This document shows, piece after piece, positions 35,031 to 43,946 of a DNA stretch of 64,000 bases. The translations under genes were made by a program, and so were the position numbers. The stretch covers positions 123,212 to 187,211 of the forward strand of contig NZ_LMUW01000207.1 of assembly GCF_009765735.1 (NCBI RefSeq), written 5' to 3'. The notes under the pieces were generated by a model. It worked only from the letters and a program-made list of their open reading frames with translations, was not told the origin of the DNA and searched no databases. How positions within the stretch are numbered: position 1 is the stretch's first letter; each line of letters opens with the position of its first letter. This stretch comes from Xenophilus sp. L33. Lineage in GTDB: Bacteria; Pseudomonadota; Gammaproteobacteria; Burkholderiales; Burkholderiaceae_C.

Positions 35031-37365
35031 AACTCTCCCCCAGGGGCTGGAGGATCGCATCGGCGATCGGCTGGAGTTGCCTGGTCAGATAGTGTTCGTA
35101 GTCGATCGGCGACTGGCGCGCTTCCATCGGCTCCGGCCCGTTCACGGTCATGACGTACCGGATCCAGCCACCGTTCTGGTACTGCCTGGGCCGCTGAACG
35201 CGATCGTTGTGCTCGTCCGCAAGGCGGGCGGCGCGAACCTGCGGCGGTACATTGACTTGATAGGCATCGAGCCGATGGCGAAGGCGTTTGCGGTAAATGA
35301 GCAGGTCGTCCATCGTGCCGCCGAGCGTCGCTTGCGCGAAGTCGGTCACGAACGCCCGGTACGGTTCGTCGTGGAAGACGCGTGAAAGCAGCCCCTCCTG
35401 GAACTGTCGCGCCAAAGGGGTCCAATCACTGCGGGCCATCTCGAGCCCGCGGTAGATCATCTCCTCGTTCCCCTTGGCATCCGTGCTCAGGCCGGCGTAG
35501 CGCTTCTTGCTGCCCACCTCCGAGCCTCGAATGGTGGGCATGAAGAATTTCTTGTAGTGCGTGTCGAACTCGATCTCGAGGTGGTTGTCCAGGCCCTGTT
35601 CCTCGCGAAGGGTTCGCGTCCACCAGGTATTGATGTCTTTCACCAGGTTGGCGGCGATGGCATGCGCTTCCTCGTTGCCGTGGGCGCGCTTGAGCCAGAT
35701 GAAAATGGAGTCGGTGTCCCCGTAGATGGCCTCGAATCCCCGCTTCTCCACGAATCCGCGTGTGAGCTTCATCATCTCGTGGCCGCGCAAGGTCACGGCG
35801 GACACGACCTCGGGATTGAAGAAACGGCAGTCGGCCGCGCCGAGCACCCCGGCGAACGAGTTCATGAGCAACTTCAGGGCTTGCGACAAGGGCTCATTCC
35901 TGACTCGCTTGGCTTCGTCCCGGGCGCGCCAGAGGGCGGTGACGATTTCGGGCAGGCAATGCGTTTCGCGCGAGAAGACGGTGCCTCCAGGGCCCTGGAC
36001 GACCTGGGCGGGGTCCTGGGTCTTTGCACCCTCGACGAAGCCCACCGGGTCCACGAGGAACGTTCGAATGATCGAAGGGTAGAGGCTCTTGTAGTCGAGC
36101 ACCACAACGGAATCGTAGAACCCCGGCTTCGAGTCCATCACGTAACCGCCGGGAAAGGCCTTGCTGGCAATCTCGCCGACGTTCGGCGCCACGTAGCCGA
36201 GCCGATGCATCCGCGGCAGGTAGTGATGGCTGAACGCAGCGATGGAGCCGCCGAAGTGGTCCGCCTGCAGGCCTGTGGTCTGGGCCCGCTCCAGGACGAA
36301 TGGCAGCAGCTGTGCTTTCTCGAAGATGCGCAGCACCAGCTCGCAGTCGCGGATGTTGTAGGTGGCCAGGGCGGGCTTGTCCTCCTGGTAGCGGCGCTCG
36401 ATCTCCGCCATCTTGTCGTAGTCGTCGCCGATCGCTTTGCCTTCGCCGAGCAGCGTCTGGGAAACGGTCTCGAGGCTGAAGGACGCAAAACTCCAGACCG
36501 CGGCCTTGAGCGCATCGATGCCGTCGATGATCACGCGGCCGGGCGTCGGTGCAAACAGGTAGCCCTGCTTGCCCGGGTGCGTACGCCACTCGATCGGCCG
36601 GCGCTCCCGCCCCAGGAGGAGTTGCAGTCCGCAGTCGTCGGCCGTCTTCTGAAGCACCCGGAGATCGAACTGAATGACGTTCCAGCCGATGAGGAGGTCG
36701 GGGTCGTTCTCCTCGAACCAGTCGTTCAGCCGCTCGATCATGTGTCTGCGGGTCGGGCAGTAGATGAGCTCGAAGCCCAGGGACTCCCCCGGCTCACGCG
36801 GCGGTTCGCCGAGCATGAAGACAACACGCTCACCTGTGCCGTCCAGCGCGATGGAGTAGAGCTCCTCATGCTGGCTGGTTTCGATGTCCAGGGACACCAC
36901 CTTCAGCGTCGGGCGGTAGTCGGGCGCCGGCTTCAGCTTGCAATCGACGATGTGGGAGCCGTCCCTCTTCCCCCCTTCCACCAGGACGCCAGCGGTGAGA
37001 AACCGCTCCATGAGGTAGCGGTCGTGGGGGCGCACGTCGGCTTCAAGCACGCGAATCCCCTGGGGCTGGAGCGCGCGCGCCAACTGGCCCAGCTGGCGGA
37101 AATGCTTCGCATAGACACCGAAGACCGCTGACTGCTGGAATGTCTTGAGTTCGAGCGCGTCAACCCGCAGCCCGGGCATGCTTGCTATCTGCGCGTCCAC
37201 GGCGGGCCTGTGGACGGTTTCGACGAAGGCCACCGAGGTCTGGGACGTCAAGAGCACCTTCATGGGACCGACGTCCGTTGCCAACCAGTACTCGATTTCG
37301 GTACCGGTCGGGGCGTCGCGCCAGCGGCGTGTGAGGATGAATCCCTTGAGTTCGGGGGATGGCAT
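34993..37365 (-). CDS. polB: DNA polymerase II (family B)
   Basis: The 790-residue enzyme is the length of E. coli Pol II (783). The N-terminal domain is followed by the 3'-5' exonuclease: Exo I VVSLDIETSQHEE (Asp and Glu), Exo II GWNVIQFDLRVL and Exo III ATYNIRDCELVL. The polymerase domain has motif A VVVLDYKSLYPSIIRTF, motif B LKLLMNSFAGVLGAADCRF and motif C AIYGDTDSIFIWL, all intact. C-terminal KKRYAGL matches the family. Pol II acts in replication restart and translesion synthesis and is SOS-induced in enterobacteria, but I see no LexA box before this gene. Its 3' end overlaps the PIN gene in antisense. Presence of polB inside a defence island, rather than in a core location, is notable. 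Confidence 0.95.
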   Translation of the reverse strand: MPSPELKGFILTRRWRDAPTGTEIEYWLATDVGPMKVLLTSQTSVAFVETVHRPAVDAQIASMPGLRVDALELKTFQQSAVFGVYAKHFRQLGQLARALQPQGIRVLEADVRPHDRYLMERFLTAGVLVEGGKRDGSHIVDCKLKPAPDYRPTLKVVSLDIETSQHEELYSIALDGTGERVVFMLGEPPREPGESLGFELIYCPTRRHMIERLNDWFEENDPDLLIGWNVIQFDLRVLQKTADDCGLQLLLGRERRPIEWRTHPGKQGYLFAPTPGRVIIDGIDALKAAVWSFASFSLETVSQTLLGEGKAIGDDYDKMAEIERRYQEDKPALATYNIRDCELVLRIFEKAQLLPFVLERAQTTGLQADHFGGSIAAFSHHYLPRMHRLGYVAPNVGEIASKAFPGGYVMDSKPGFYDSVVVLDYKSLYPSIIRTFLVDPVGFVEGAKTQDPAQVVQGPGGTVFSRETHCLPEIVTALWRARDEAKRVRNEPLSQALKLLMNSFAGVLGAADCRFFNPEVVSAVTLRGHEMMKLTRGFVEKRGFEAIYGDTDSIFIWLKRAHGNEEAHAIAANLVKDINTWWTRTLREEQGLDNHLEIEFDTHYKKFFMPTIRGSEVGSKKRYAGLSTDAKGNEEMIYRGLEMARSDWTPLARQFQEGLLSRVFHDEPYRAFVTDFAQATLGGTMDDLLIYRKRLRHRLDAYQVNVPPQVRAARLADEHNDRVQRPRQYQNGGWIRYVMTVNGPEPMEARQSPIDYEHYLTRQLQPIADAILQPLGESFSALTTSQQALF

Positions 37366-38132
37366 AGGAGCCTGGAAGGATCGGTAGGGCTAGGCAAGAG
37401 GCTGGGGGAGTGGAGATTTTCGCCGGGTATTGCTCGCTGTCCGACTCCAGGATCCACCGGGGCGGTCCCACGCCGCCTTCGCGCTGGGTATGGAGGGAAC
37501 TTCGAGGTACTTGCACAACCGCGCCGACTAGGTCACGTGGACCTCTAGCGACGGCCCGGCGTTCTCAATCGACGGCATCGTGGAACCCTAACTTCGCGAT
37601 GAAGACGCCATGTGGGAGGCGCAGGCCTCCAGCATGGGGCGCCGCCCAATTCCTGCCAACAAGCACATGGCCAGGGCGCCCTTGGCCCTGCAGAGGATGC
37701 CGCCGGCCCAAGCGAAGACGGCCGTTCCCATACCGCCCGCGCGTTTCCTACTCGGGAGCGACACGGGGAGCAGAGGGTTAGACTTTCATGGATGAAATGC
37801 AGCCGTGGAGACCTTCTTGGCTACTAGCGTCAACACAAGGCAGGCACTCAACGAGGTGTCTGGGTTGGCCGAACGCGGCGGCGCTTGAGCTCCGTCCGTC
37901 CACTTTCGCTATCGATAGGCGACCGGCCGCAGCCATGATGTGTAGTCAAGCGACCTGGCACGCGATGTTCGTCGGCATGCTCCAGGCAGACCAGGTGATG
38001 AATGGATCGGCTCACACGGGATGAGTATCCAACTTATCCGGTTGCCCTGCAGCACCCGATCTGGCTCAACCTACGATCGTTCTTAACGTAAACGCGCAGG
38101 TCTGAACCGTGGCTCAAGAATAGGGAATAGCT
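37366..38132. other. Gene-free region between polB and the HEPN-motif gene
   Basis: About 770 bases. Several short frames exist on the plus strand (for example 37610-37795 and 37788-38024) but none has recognisable domains or consistent coding character. The polB promoter should lie near 37370-37480. A stretch at 38060-38132 is less GC-rich and contains the ribosome-binding site AGGGAATAG for the next gene. The region may hold a decayed gene. Confidence 0.4.
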
Positions 38133-39356
38133 GTGAAATCCAGAAAGTCGATCGCTCTACCGGCATTGCCTGCAAACATGAGCGACATGGCACGCGCGGT
38201 ACTCCAAGAGCTGGAGCCCGCCGGGCCTCCGCGCTCGCCTGAGGAAGGACGCGGACTGATGTTGTCGGCGCGAACAGAAGCCGGTCGAGGCCTTCCGCCC
38301 TACTACCTTGTTTATTTTCTTCTCGTTGATCTGCTCAAGTTCCCGAGTCTTGGCCAATGGGAGAAGACTGCGTGGACGGTACCCGTCAGGTTCCAAGGGC
38401 GCCTGTACGGCATAGAGCATCGAAAGATGGGGCTCGGCGTCTTCGAACCCAATCTCGACCCCAACGCGATAATGAGCGGTCGGCCAAGCCAGGAAGGCGA
38501 GCAAGACGCGACCGCCATTGTCGAAGTGATCAAGCAGGCCGTCTCAGTTGCGGCCCCATATTTCCAGTGGCGCGCACAGCAAGCAATCGCGACATCTGAA
38601 TTGAACGTCGTTAACAGGAACTCGGATCTATTCGAACGCTACGAGTTTTTCCGCGACCAATTTAACGCACAAGTCGTTGGAAGCAAAGAACTGGCAGGTA
38701 AGTCGAAGGACAGAAGAAGCGAGTCCCCTGGGACGTTCAACGTCGAGCTCATCTCATCGTGGCTGTCGGTCAACAAGCAAGTGAACTGGTATGCGCAGGC
38801 TGCCATCGAAGCTTTCTTCAGTTGGACTGAGCACGCGTTTATTCATCTCGCGATACTTCAGGGAAAGCTGAAGGTGGGTACGCAAGTTGCGGAGCTTGCC
38901 GAGGACAACTGGAATGCGAAGTTCAAGACTGCACTCGACATCTCGGACAAAGACACCAAGGCACACTACGACAAGCTCCTGGATCTTCGTGCACAGGTAA
39001 GGAACTTCGTGGCTCACGGAGCGTTCGGCAAAGAGGGCCAGGCGTTTCGCTTCCACTCTGGTGCCGGCTCCGTCCCCGTTCTGCTGACCAATGACCGAGA
39101 CCATCAAGTTAGCTTCACAGGTCGCGTGGCCTTCGATGAAGCGTCCGCGATATCGGAGATTGGTTCGTTTCTCGACCACCTATGGGCGGGTGCACTGGCG
39201 CCCTCAAGGTGCTATCTCTTCAGTGTCCTTCCGAGTATCCTGTCGTACGCTTCCGATGGTACCTACGCAGAGGCTATGCGGTCCGAGGAGGACATGCTCA
39301 GGCTCGTCCAGGACCTGACTCGTCGGTTCGAGCAGGCGGCGGACATGGCTTGGTAG
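38133..39356 (+). CDS. Hypothetical protein with HEPN-type RNase motif
   Basis: GTG 38133 follows AGGGAATAGCT. The 407-residue protein is helical and less GC-rich than its neighbours. Its middle and C-terminal part has long helices (VNWYAQAAIEAFFSWTEHAF and NAKFKTALDISDKDTKAHYD) ending in LRAQVRNFVAHGAFG. Arg290-x4-His295 fits the R-x4-6-H signature of HEPN ribonucleases, and an aromatic/His-rich helix (FFSWTEHAFIH) precedes it, as in HEPN four-helix bundles. No partner domain is recognised in the first 150 residues. HEPN proteins in defence islands are often RNases of toxin or abortive-infection systems. The single-gene arrangement with about 100 bases to the next feature suggests a stand-alone unit. 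Function otherwise unknown. Confidence 0.6.
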   Translation: MKSRKSIALPALPANMSDMARAVLQELEPAGPPRSPEEGRGLMLSARTEAGRGLPPYYLVYFLLVDLLKFPSLGQWEKTAWTVPVRFQGRLYGIEHRKMGLGVFEPNLDPNAIMSGRPSQEGEQDATAIVEVIKQAVSVAAPYFQWRAQQAIATSELNVVNRNSDLFERYEFFRDQFNAQVVGSKELAGKSKDRRSESPGTFNVELISSWLSVNKQVNWYAQAAIEAFFSWTEHAFIHLAILQGKLKVGTQVAELAEDNWNAKFKTALDISDKDTKAHYDKLLDLRAQVRNFVAHGAFGKEGQAFRFHSGAGSVPVLLTNDRDHQVSFTGRVAFDEASAISEIGSFLDHLWAGALAPSRCYLFSVLPSILSYASDGTYAEAMRSEEDMLRLVQDLTRRFEQAADMAW

Positions 39357-39463
39357 GCTTGATTCCCTCTCTATTCGACCAATGTCACCAGCAGCTACTT
39401 GACTGATGTTCAATGTCCTGATTCTTCCGCCATTGCAGGAAGCAAGAGCCTCTCAGTCTGGCT

Positions 39464-39765
39464 CTACCAGCGCGTGGTGTCATCTAGATGGCGCTCGAGT
39501 TCTTCTGCAGTCAGTCAGATCTCAACGGCTGGCGTCCACCTTGCATCGGAGTGGAAGGTGGCCGGCGGACGGGCCAAAAGCTCGTCCAACAGCAGAGCTG
39601 GATGGCCGCGGAGCAGCTGTTTGCGAACCACTGCTGCTGGCCGGGACTGCCATTTCGCAAACCCAACCGATAGCCGTCTATGGCCGACGATGCGATCACG
39701 TCGAAAGTCGGCTGCCAAGCGCGGCCGCGAAGCCGGAACTCGCGCCACAACCGGTCAGTCGTCAT
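39464..39765 (-). pseudogene. Decayed small companion gene of the SMC-like ATPase
   Basis: ATG 39765 lies 20 bases past the ATPase stop on the same strand. The frame reads MTTDRLWREFRLRGRAWQPT and ...QQQWFANSCSAAIQ. It should then continue in the neighbouring frame as ALLLDELLARPPATFHSDAR and WTPAVEI, which needs one base restored near 39590 (CAGCTCTG where CAGGCTCTG is expected). In that frame a TGA at 39515-39517 is followed by LTAEELERHLDDTTRW and a final TAG. One frameshift and one premature stop thus inactivate a gene of about 100 codons. Function unknown. Confidence 0.55.
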
Positions 39766-39784
39766 CGGACGACCTCCGACCGTT

Positions 39785-42406
39785 TCAGCGTCTCTGCAAG
39801 ACATCGAGCGCGGCGTCCAATGCCGCGACCGACTCGACGACGACCCTGACGGTGGCGCGGTCGAACTCATGATCACGTTGCGCGTCGTGCACGCCGCTAT
39901 TGAGATAGCCCCACTCGATGCTGCCGCCGTTCACATTGAGCAGGGCGGCGAGCGCGACGACCGCCTGCGGTGCACCGGCGTGTTGTGCGGCGATCCGATC
40001 GACCGCCGATCGCAACTTGCTGCATTTGTTGTTCAGCTCCCAGGGCGAGCGGGGCCCACCCAGCTTAATGTCGATCCGACCGTCTGCCCGCCGACCCAGC
40101 CACGTCCAGAGGCGGTCCGTCAGACTCTCTAGCGCCGGACGGGCCTGGCGGAGTGCCTCGCGCTTCTCATCTGCCGCCAATGCCTGCTGGGCCAGCAGAA
40201 CGTAGTTCTTCGTCGGCGGATCGCTGTCGACGCGCAGTTCGTGTTCCCCCTGATGCGGGAGGAACTTGTAGCGTTTGATGGCAGCGGCGCGCCGGACGCC
40301 CAACTCCTGCTGAATGCGATGCAGAAATTCCTCGGCGTGCGAGGTAAGGATCACCTGCTTGCCGTCGAGCAAACCGTCTTCGAAGAAGGTACGCCAGATG
40401 CCATCGCGATGGTCGTCGTCGATCGCGTTTACGACGTCATCGAAGATGACCACGGGGCAACCCTGCGCGATATTCTTGGCGAGGAGAATCGCAAGGCCCA
40501 GGCATTTGATGTGCCCTTCGCTGAAGACGATCAGCGCGTCGTAGCGCACGCCCGGTTCCCCAGCGAACTCCACCTCGACCTTGCCGTTTTCGGCCACCGG
40601 CAACCACAGCGCGTGCAGCAGATCGCCGGGTGGGTCAGCCCGGTTGAACGCGTTGTACAGATGGCGGGCTTGTTCTCCCAGTCCCTGCAGCAGCACACCC
40701 GGCAGAGCCGCTAGATAGGCCTGAATCTCGGGCAGGAATCCGTCGTAGGCGGTCTTGACCCGCTGATGGTGTACCACCACCGGTACTTCCGTCGCGACGG
40801 TCTGGATCAGATCGTGGTTCGCTTCGTCGAACTGGGCCACCGTCTGGCGGGCAGCAGCCAGGTCTTGATCGGCCGTCGTGCGCATGGTCCGCAGCCGTTC
40901 GATCTCCAGTTGGTGCTGCTGCAGGCGGACTCGCTCCTGGGCCAGCGCGCCGCGCTGTGCATGCTCGCCACGAGCAAGCGCGTCGAAGCCTTCGACGATC
41001 TGGGCGATCCGCAGCAGGGCTTGCCAGGCGCGCCCGTCTCCATCGACCCACGCGCCCAGCCAGTCGCCCGCAGAGGTGGGAGGAAGTAGCGGCAGGCCCG
41101 CGGCCTGCAATTCGGCAGGATAGGCGACCGCAACCACCACCACGCGGCGCATCTCGTCCCACAGCGCCCGGACCGCCTCGCTCAACTGTGTCCGAAGCCC
41201 GGCCTCCTGCTGCTGGAGGGCAGCCAGTTGCGCGAGCTGCTCCACGCCCGCTCGCGCCCTGGCGAACGGGTCCTGCGCCACTGCTGTCAGCCCGGTTCCA
41301 CATGCGGGACAAGCGGTCGCTCCGTCGGCCAGGGCCAGAATGGCTTCATAGAGCTTAGCGTACGACACCTCGCCAGCGCGGGCCGCGAGTTGCGCGGAAG
41401 ACGCCTGCCACAGTCCGTGGACACGGTAGGCGTCTGCCAGCAACGCTTGCAGGCGAGCCTGAGTCACCTCGTGAATGGCCGGTGGGTTGGCGTCCAGCTG
41501 CACCTGGACATACGGCAGCCGCCCCTGCTGCTGCGGTGTACCGAGCAACCAGTCGACGCAGGCTTGGTACGTCGCGCCGGGCGACATCCGCTGTGCCAAT
41601 GCTTGCTCCAGGGCCTCGACTGCTGCGATCTTTTGCGGGTAGGCGGCAATCGTCTGCTCCGAGTTCGCTAGCTGCAAGCGACGCTGTGCCAAGTGCGCGG
41701 CCTGGACGCCGACAAGCATCAGGTCCTGATCGAGCGAGGGGTTGAAGCCGCGCACGAACTCGCTGAACTGGTCCACGCCGAAAAGTGTTGCGATGAGTTG
41801 GCGTTGATCGCCCGGCGTCCGCGCGGCGATGCGAGCGAAGTCGTCAAGGCGGTTCTTCTCGATGAAGCAGAAGCGGTATTCGGCTTCGTCGGGCTGGACG
41901 GCCTGCGCTTCGTCCTCCGCCTTGGACGACAGGACCGGCGCGACATGACGGCGCAGGCGAGCGTTGTCGCAGTAGGCCCGCTGGTCGACCCGCTTGACCT
42001 GCGCTTCGCTGATGGAGCCGAGCAGCGCCACTTCCAAGGCCTCGCAGAAACTGCTCTTGCCTGTGCCGTTGGCACCGTAGACCAAGGTGATGTCATGGCT
42101 AAGGTCGAACGTCTCCTGCCGCATGAACCCGCGAAACGGTCCGACTTCGAGTTGATGCAGTCTCCCGAGGGCCGGTCCGGCTTCGGGGCTGTGGGCGTCG
42201 CCGTCGTACGCGACAGGCATCTGCGTCAGATGCGCGATGGCCAGCGGCGCCAAGCGCGTGGATCGCCCGCGGCGCACACCACCGACCTCGGCCAGTGGCT
42301 GCAGGTGATCGAGCACCAGGTGCGCTAGGCGACGCACGTCGTCGTGCACGGGTCGTTGTGCCAAGTGCGCCAAGAAGCGGTGGTACTCCGAAAGAACGCC
42401 TGCCAT
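39785..42406 (-). CDS. SMC/Rad50-like AAA ATPase with zinc-hook Cys pair
   Basis: ATG 42406 follows GAGGAAG by a good distance. The 873-residue protein has an N-terminal extension of about 80 residues, then an ABC-type head: LEVGPFRGFMRQETFDL and Walker A LVYGANGTGKSSFCEALEVA (residues 109-128). Coiled-coil arms rich in Ala, Gln and Arg follow, with a central CPACGTGL motif that can form a Rad50-type zinc hook. The second head half has the signature FSEGHIKCLGLAILLA and Walker B VVIFDDVVNAIDDDHRDGIW, then VILTSHAEEFLHRI. Such RecF/Rad50-like ATPases often power defence systems with a nuclease partner. The only adjacent same-strand gene is the decayed one at 39464-39765, so the intact system may be broken or may act alone. 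Confidence 0.85.
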   Translation of the reverse strand: MAGVLSEYHRFLAHLAQRPVHDDVRRLAHLVLDHLQPLAEVGGVRRGRSTRLAPLAIAHLTQMPVAYDGDAHSPEAGPALGRLHQLEVGPFRGFMRQETFDLSHDITLVYGANGTGKSSFCEALEVALLGSISEAQVKRVDQRAYCDNARLRRHVAPVLSSKAEDEAQAVQPDEAEYRFCFIEKNRLDDFARIAARTPGDQRQLIATLFGVDQFSEFVRGFNPSLDQDLMLVGVQAAHLAQRRLQLANSEQTIAAYPQKIAAVEALEQALAQRMSPGATYQACVDWLLGTPQQQGRLPYVQVQLDANPPAIHEVTQARLQALLADAYRVHGLWQASSAQLAARAGEVSYAKLYEAILALADGATACPACGTGLTAVAQDPFARARAGVEQLAQLAALQQQEAGLRTQLSEAVRALWDEMRRVVVVAVAYPAELQAAGLPLLPPTSAGDWLGAWVDGDGRAWQALLRIAQIVEGFDALARGEHAQRGALAQERVRLQQHQLEIERLRTMRTTADQDLAAARQTVAQFDEANHDLIQTVATEVPVVVHHQRVKTAYDGFLPEIQAYLAALPGVLLQGLGEQARHLYNAFNRADPPGDLLHALWLPVAENGKVEVEFAGEPGVRYDALIVFSEGHIKCLGLAILLAKNIAQGCPVVIFDDVVNAIDDDHRDGIWRTFFEDGLLDGKQVILTSHAEEFLHRIQQELGVRRAAAIKRYKFLPHQGEHELRVDSDPPTKNYVLLAQQALAADEKREALRQARPALESLTDRLWTWLGRRADGRIDIKLGGPRSPWELNNKCSKLRSAVDRIAAQHAGAPQAVVALAALLNVNGGSIEWGYLNSGVHDAQRDHEFDRATVRVVVESVAALDAALDVLQRR

Positions 42407-42971
42407 ACAACTTCCTCAATACATAAAGTCGCCATGAGCTGCGCTCTTGGCGGTACTGACCGGCCTCGCCACACCAAGGTGGAAGGTGGTCGTGCATTCT
42501 CGGTTATGCCTGGTGGAAGGAATCTGCAAAGCAGTCGCAGGCCAGCGCTGGCCAACCGGCCGTGATTGAGGACGATTCGGATGGTCAAAAATGGCCGTCT
42601 TCGAGTTTTCTGGCATCACCCTCCTGACTGGCTGCTTTCGGGTCGAGCCGACCGGCTGCTTAGGGCCCGAAGTTCCATTCAGCTTATTGAAGGCTGCCAT
42701 TCGGTAGGCCTTGGCCGCAGAGGCGGGGTCCAGCTTGAGCGTCGGCAACGGCTACGTCTGCACCACGTTGGAAGCGGCCGTCAAAGCTGGATCTCGGTTG
42801 GCACCGGGATGACATGAGTCCGGCTTACAGCGTTGGTTCGCCGGGCGGCATGGGAGGACCGCAATCGCTGCAGAGCCGAAATCGGCAGACAGTGCTGCGC
42901 GGCGACGACGGGAGCCTCGCCGGGGCCTCTGCCATCCAGTGCTCCACGTCGCTGTCCTCCACGGTTGTGGT
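42407..42971. other. Gene-free region with degraded intergenic repeat
   Basis: About 565 bases without a convincing gene on either strand. The segment 42560-42690 (for example CTGACTGGCTGCTTTCGGGTC and CGAAGTTCCATTC) resembles degraded short intergenic repeats seen in other proteobacteria, by memory rather than comparison. The ATPase promoter should be near 42410-42470. Confidence 0.35.
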
Positions 42972-43325
42972 TCAGACTAAGTGGAAAACCCCTCCGTTCG
43001 CTGCCGCCGGCTGCCCCTGCGCCTTCTCGTGCACACGGATGACCCCTCTCAGCCTCTCGCACTCCCGCTCGAGGGAGGCGACCCAGGCGCGGGCGTGCCG
43101 GGCTTCGTTGTAGGCCTGCTCGTGGAGAGCGGCCATGCCCCAGCGGCTCTCGAACCACAGGGCCAGGTACACGGCGCGCGGCGCGTTGCCGCTGGCCTGG
43201 TAACGCTGAAGGGTGCGCAGGCTGACGCCGAGGTGGCGGGCGATCTTCTTGCGCGGCTCGACCTGGTCGGCGAGCAGGTAGTCCAGGGGTGGCAGGCGGG
43301 CGAACGACGGTGCGAGAAAGGGCAT
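42972..43325 (-). CDS. Helix-turn-helix protein of mobile-element type
   Basis: ATG 43325 is preceded by AGGAG seven bases upstream, so the 117-residue form is preferred over a longer one. The N-terminal part contains a helix-turn-helix resembling phage and ICE regulators (KKIARHLGVSLRTLQRYQAS), followed by YLALWFESRWGMAALHEQAYNEARHARAW, a helical section in ERECERLRGVIRVHEKAQ, and a Gly/Ala tail. It could be a transcriptional regulator or small DNA-binding protein of a conjugative element. It is isolated between two gene-free stretches near the right edge of the island. Confidence 0.65.
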   Translation of the reverse strand: MPFLAPSFARLPPLDYLLADQVEPRKKIARHLGVSLRTLQRYQASGNAPRAVYLALWFESRWGMAALHEQAYNEARHARAWVASLERECERLRGVIRVHEKAQGQPAAANGGVFHLV

Positions 43326-43911
43326 GGGGGCTCCTGCGAGGGTGCCAATGGGCGAGGCGCCGACGATGCACCTCCTGCAAGGGCCATGACAATTTGTCGT
43401 CAAGCTGCCGCGCCCTCTTCTCTCCTTTGCCATGCGGATTTTCTCGAGTTGGAATCATCAAATCCCCCAGGGCTGCATCAACCCCTGACCCTCTCCGCCC
43501 CTTACCCGCAGCAGCTGAAAGGGCGCCGCGAATGAAATCAACATAATTGTCGTTGCCTCCCAATTCGGCCGTCTTCCAAGCGCTGAGCTGATCGACGCTT
43601 AGATCGCTAACACGATAAGAAAACTTGTCTCAATAGATGCTGCACAACATCGTGTGGAAGGTGTTGATCCAGCGGCGCCTCCGAGCGATCGGCGTGCATC
43701 CGGGACGGAGTACAGATGCTGGCAGATAAGCTGACTCCAAACCGGACCACTGCTGGTCGACTGACGCCAGCATGTTTACATGGCACGGTCGCCGAGCTAC
43801 GAAGCGGCTAGTGGATCGGCCGTGAAAGGGCCCTTGATCGAGCGTTACTTCCGACTCTTTGGACGGACTCAATAGGGCCTTGGTCATCGCGGCCGCGGGC
43901 CCGGCGCCAGC
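43326..43911. other. Gene-free stretch at the right edge of the accessory island
   Basis: Nearly 600 bases contain no reading frame with family features. The base composition is mixed, with AT-rich pieces near 43600-43650. In-frame coding similarity of the following protein appears to begin abruptly at about 43912, so the junction between island and chromosome is probably close to 43900. Confidence 0.4.
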
Positions 43912-43946
43912 GTGTCTATGATGAGTTCGGAAATCCCAGCCCCCAC

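Noticed and set aside
35557..37131. Long open frame on the plus strand (524 codons) opposite polB
   Set aside because: It is the antisense of the intact DNA polymerase II gene; high GC keeps the opposite frames open. Composition is rich in Arg, Gly, Val and His without motifs.
37366..37480. Possible LexA box upstream of polB
   Set aside because: Pol II is SOS-controlled in enterobacteria, so I looked for CTG-N10-CAG before the start; no convincing match was seen.
19535..43325. Interpretation of the island as BREX, DISARM, Zorya or Wadjet
   Set aside because: None of the defining genes was found (no PglX/PglZ, DrmA/B, ZorA/B or JetABCD set). The SMC-like ATPase has a zinc-hook motif and its neighbour is only a decayed small gene.
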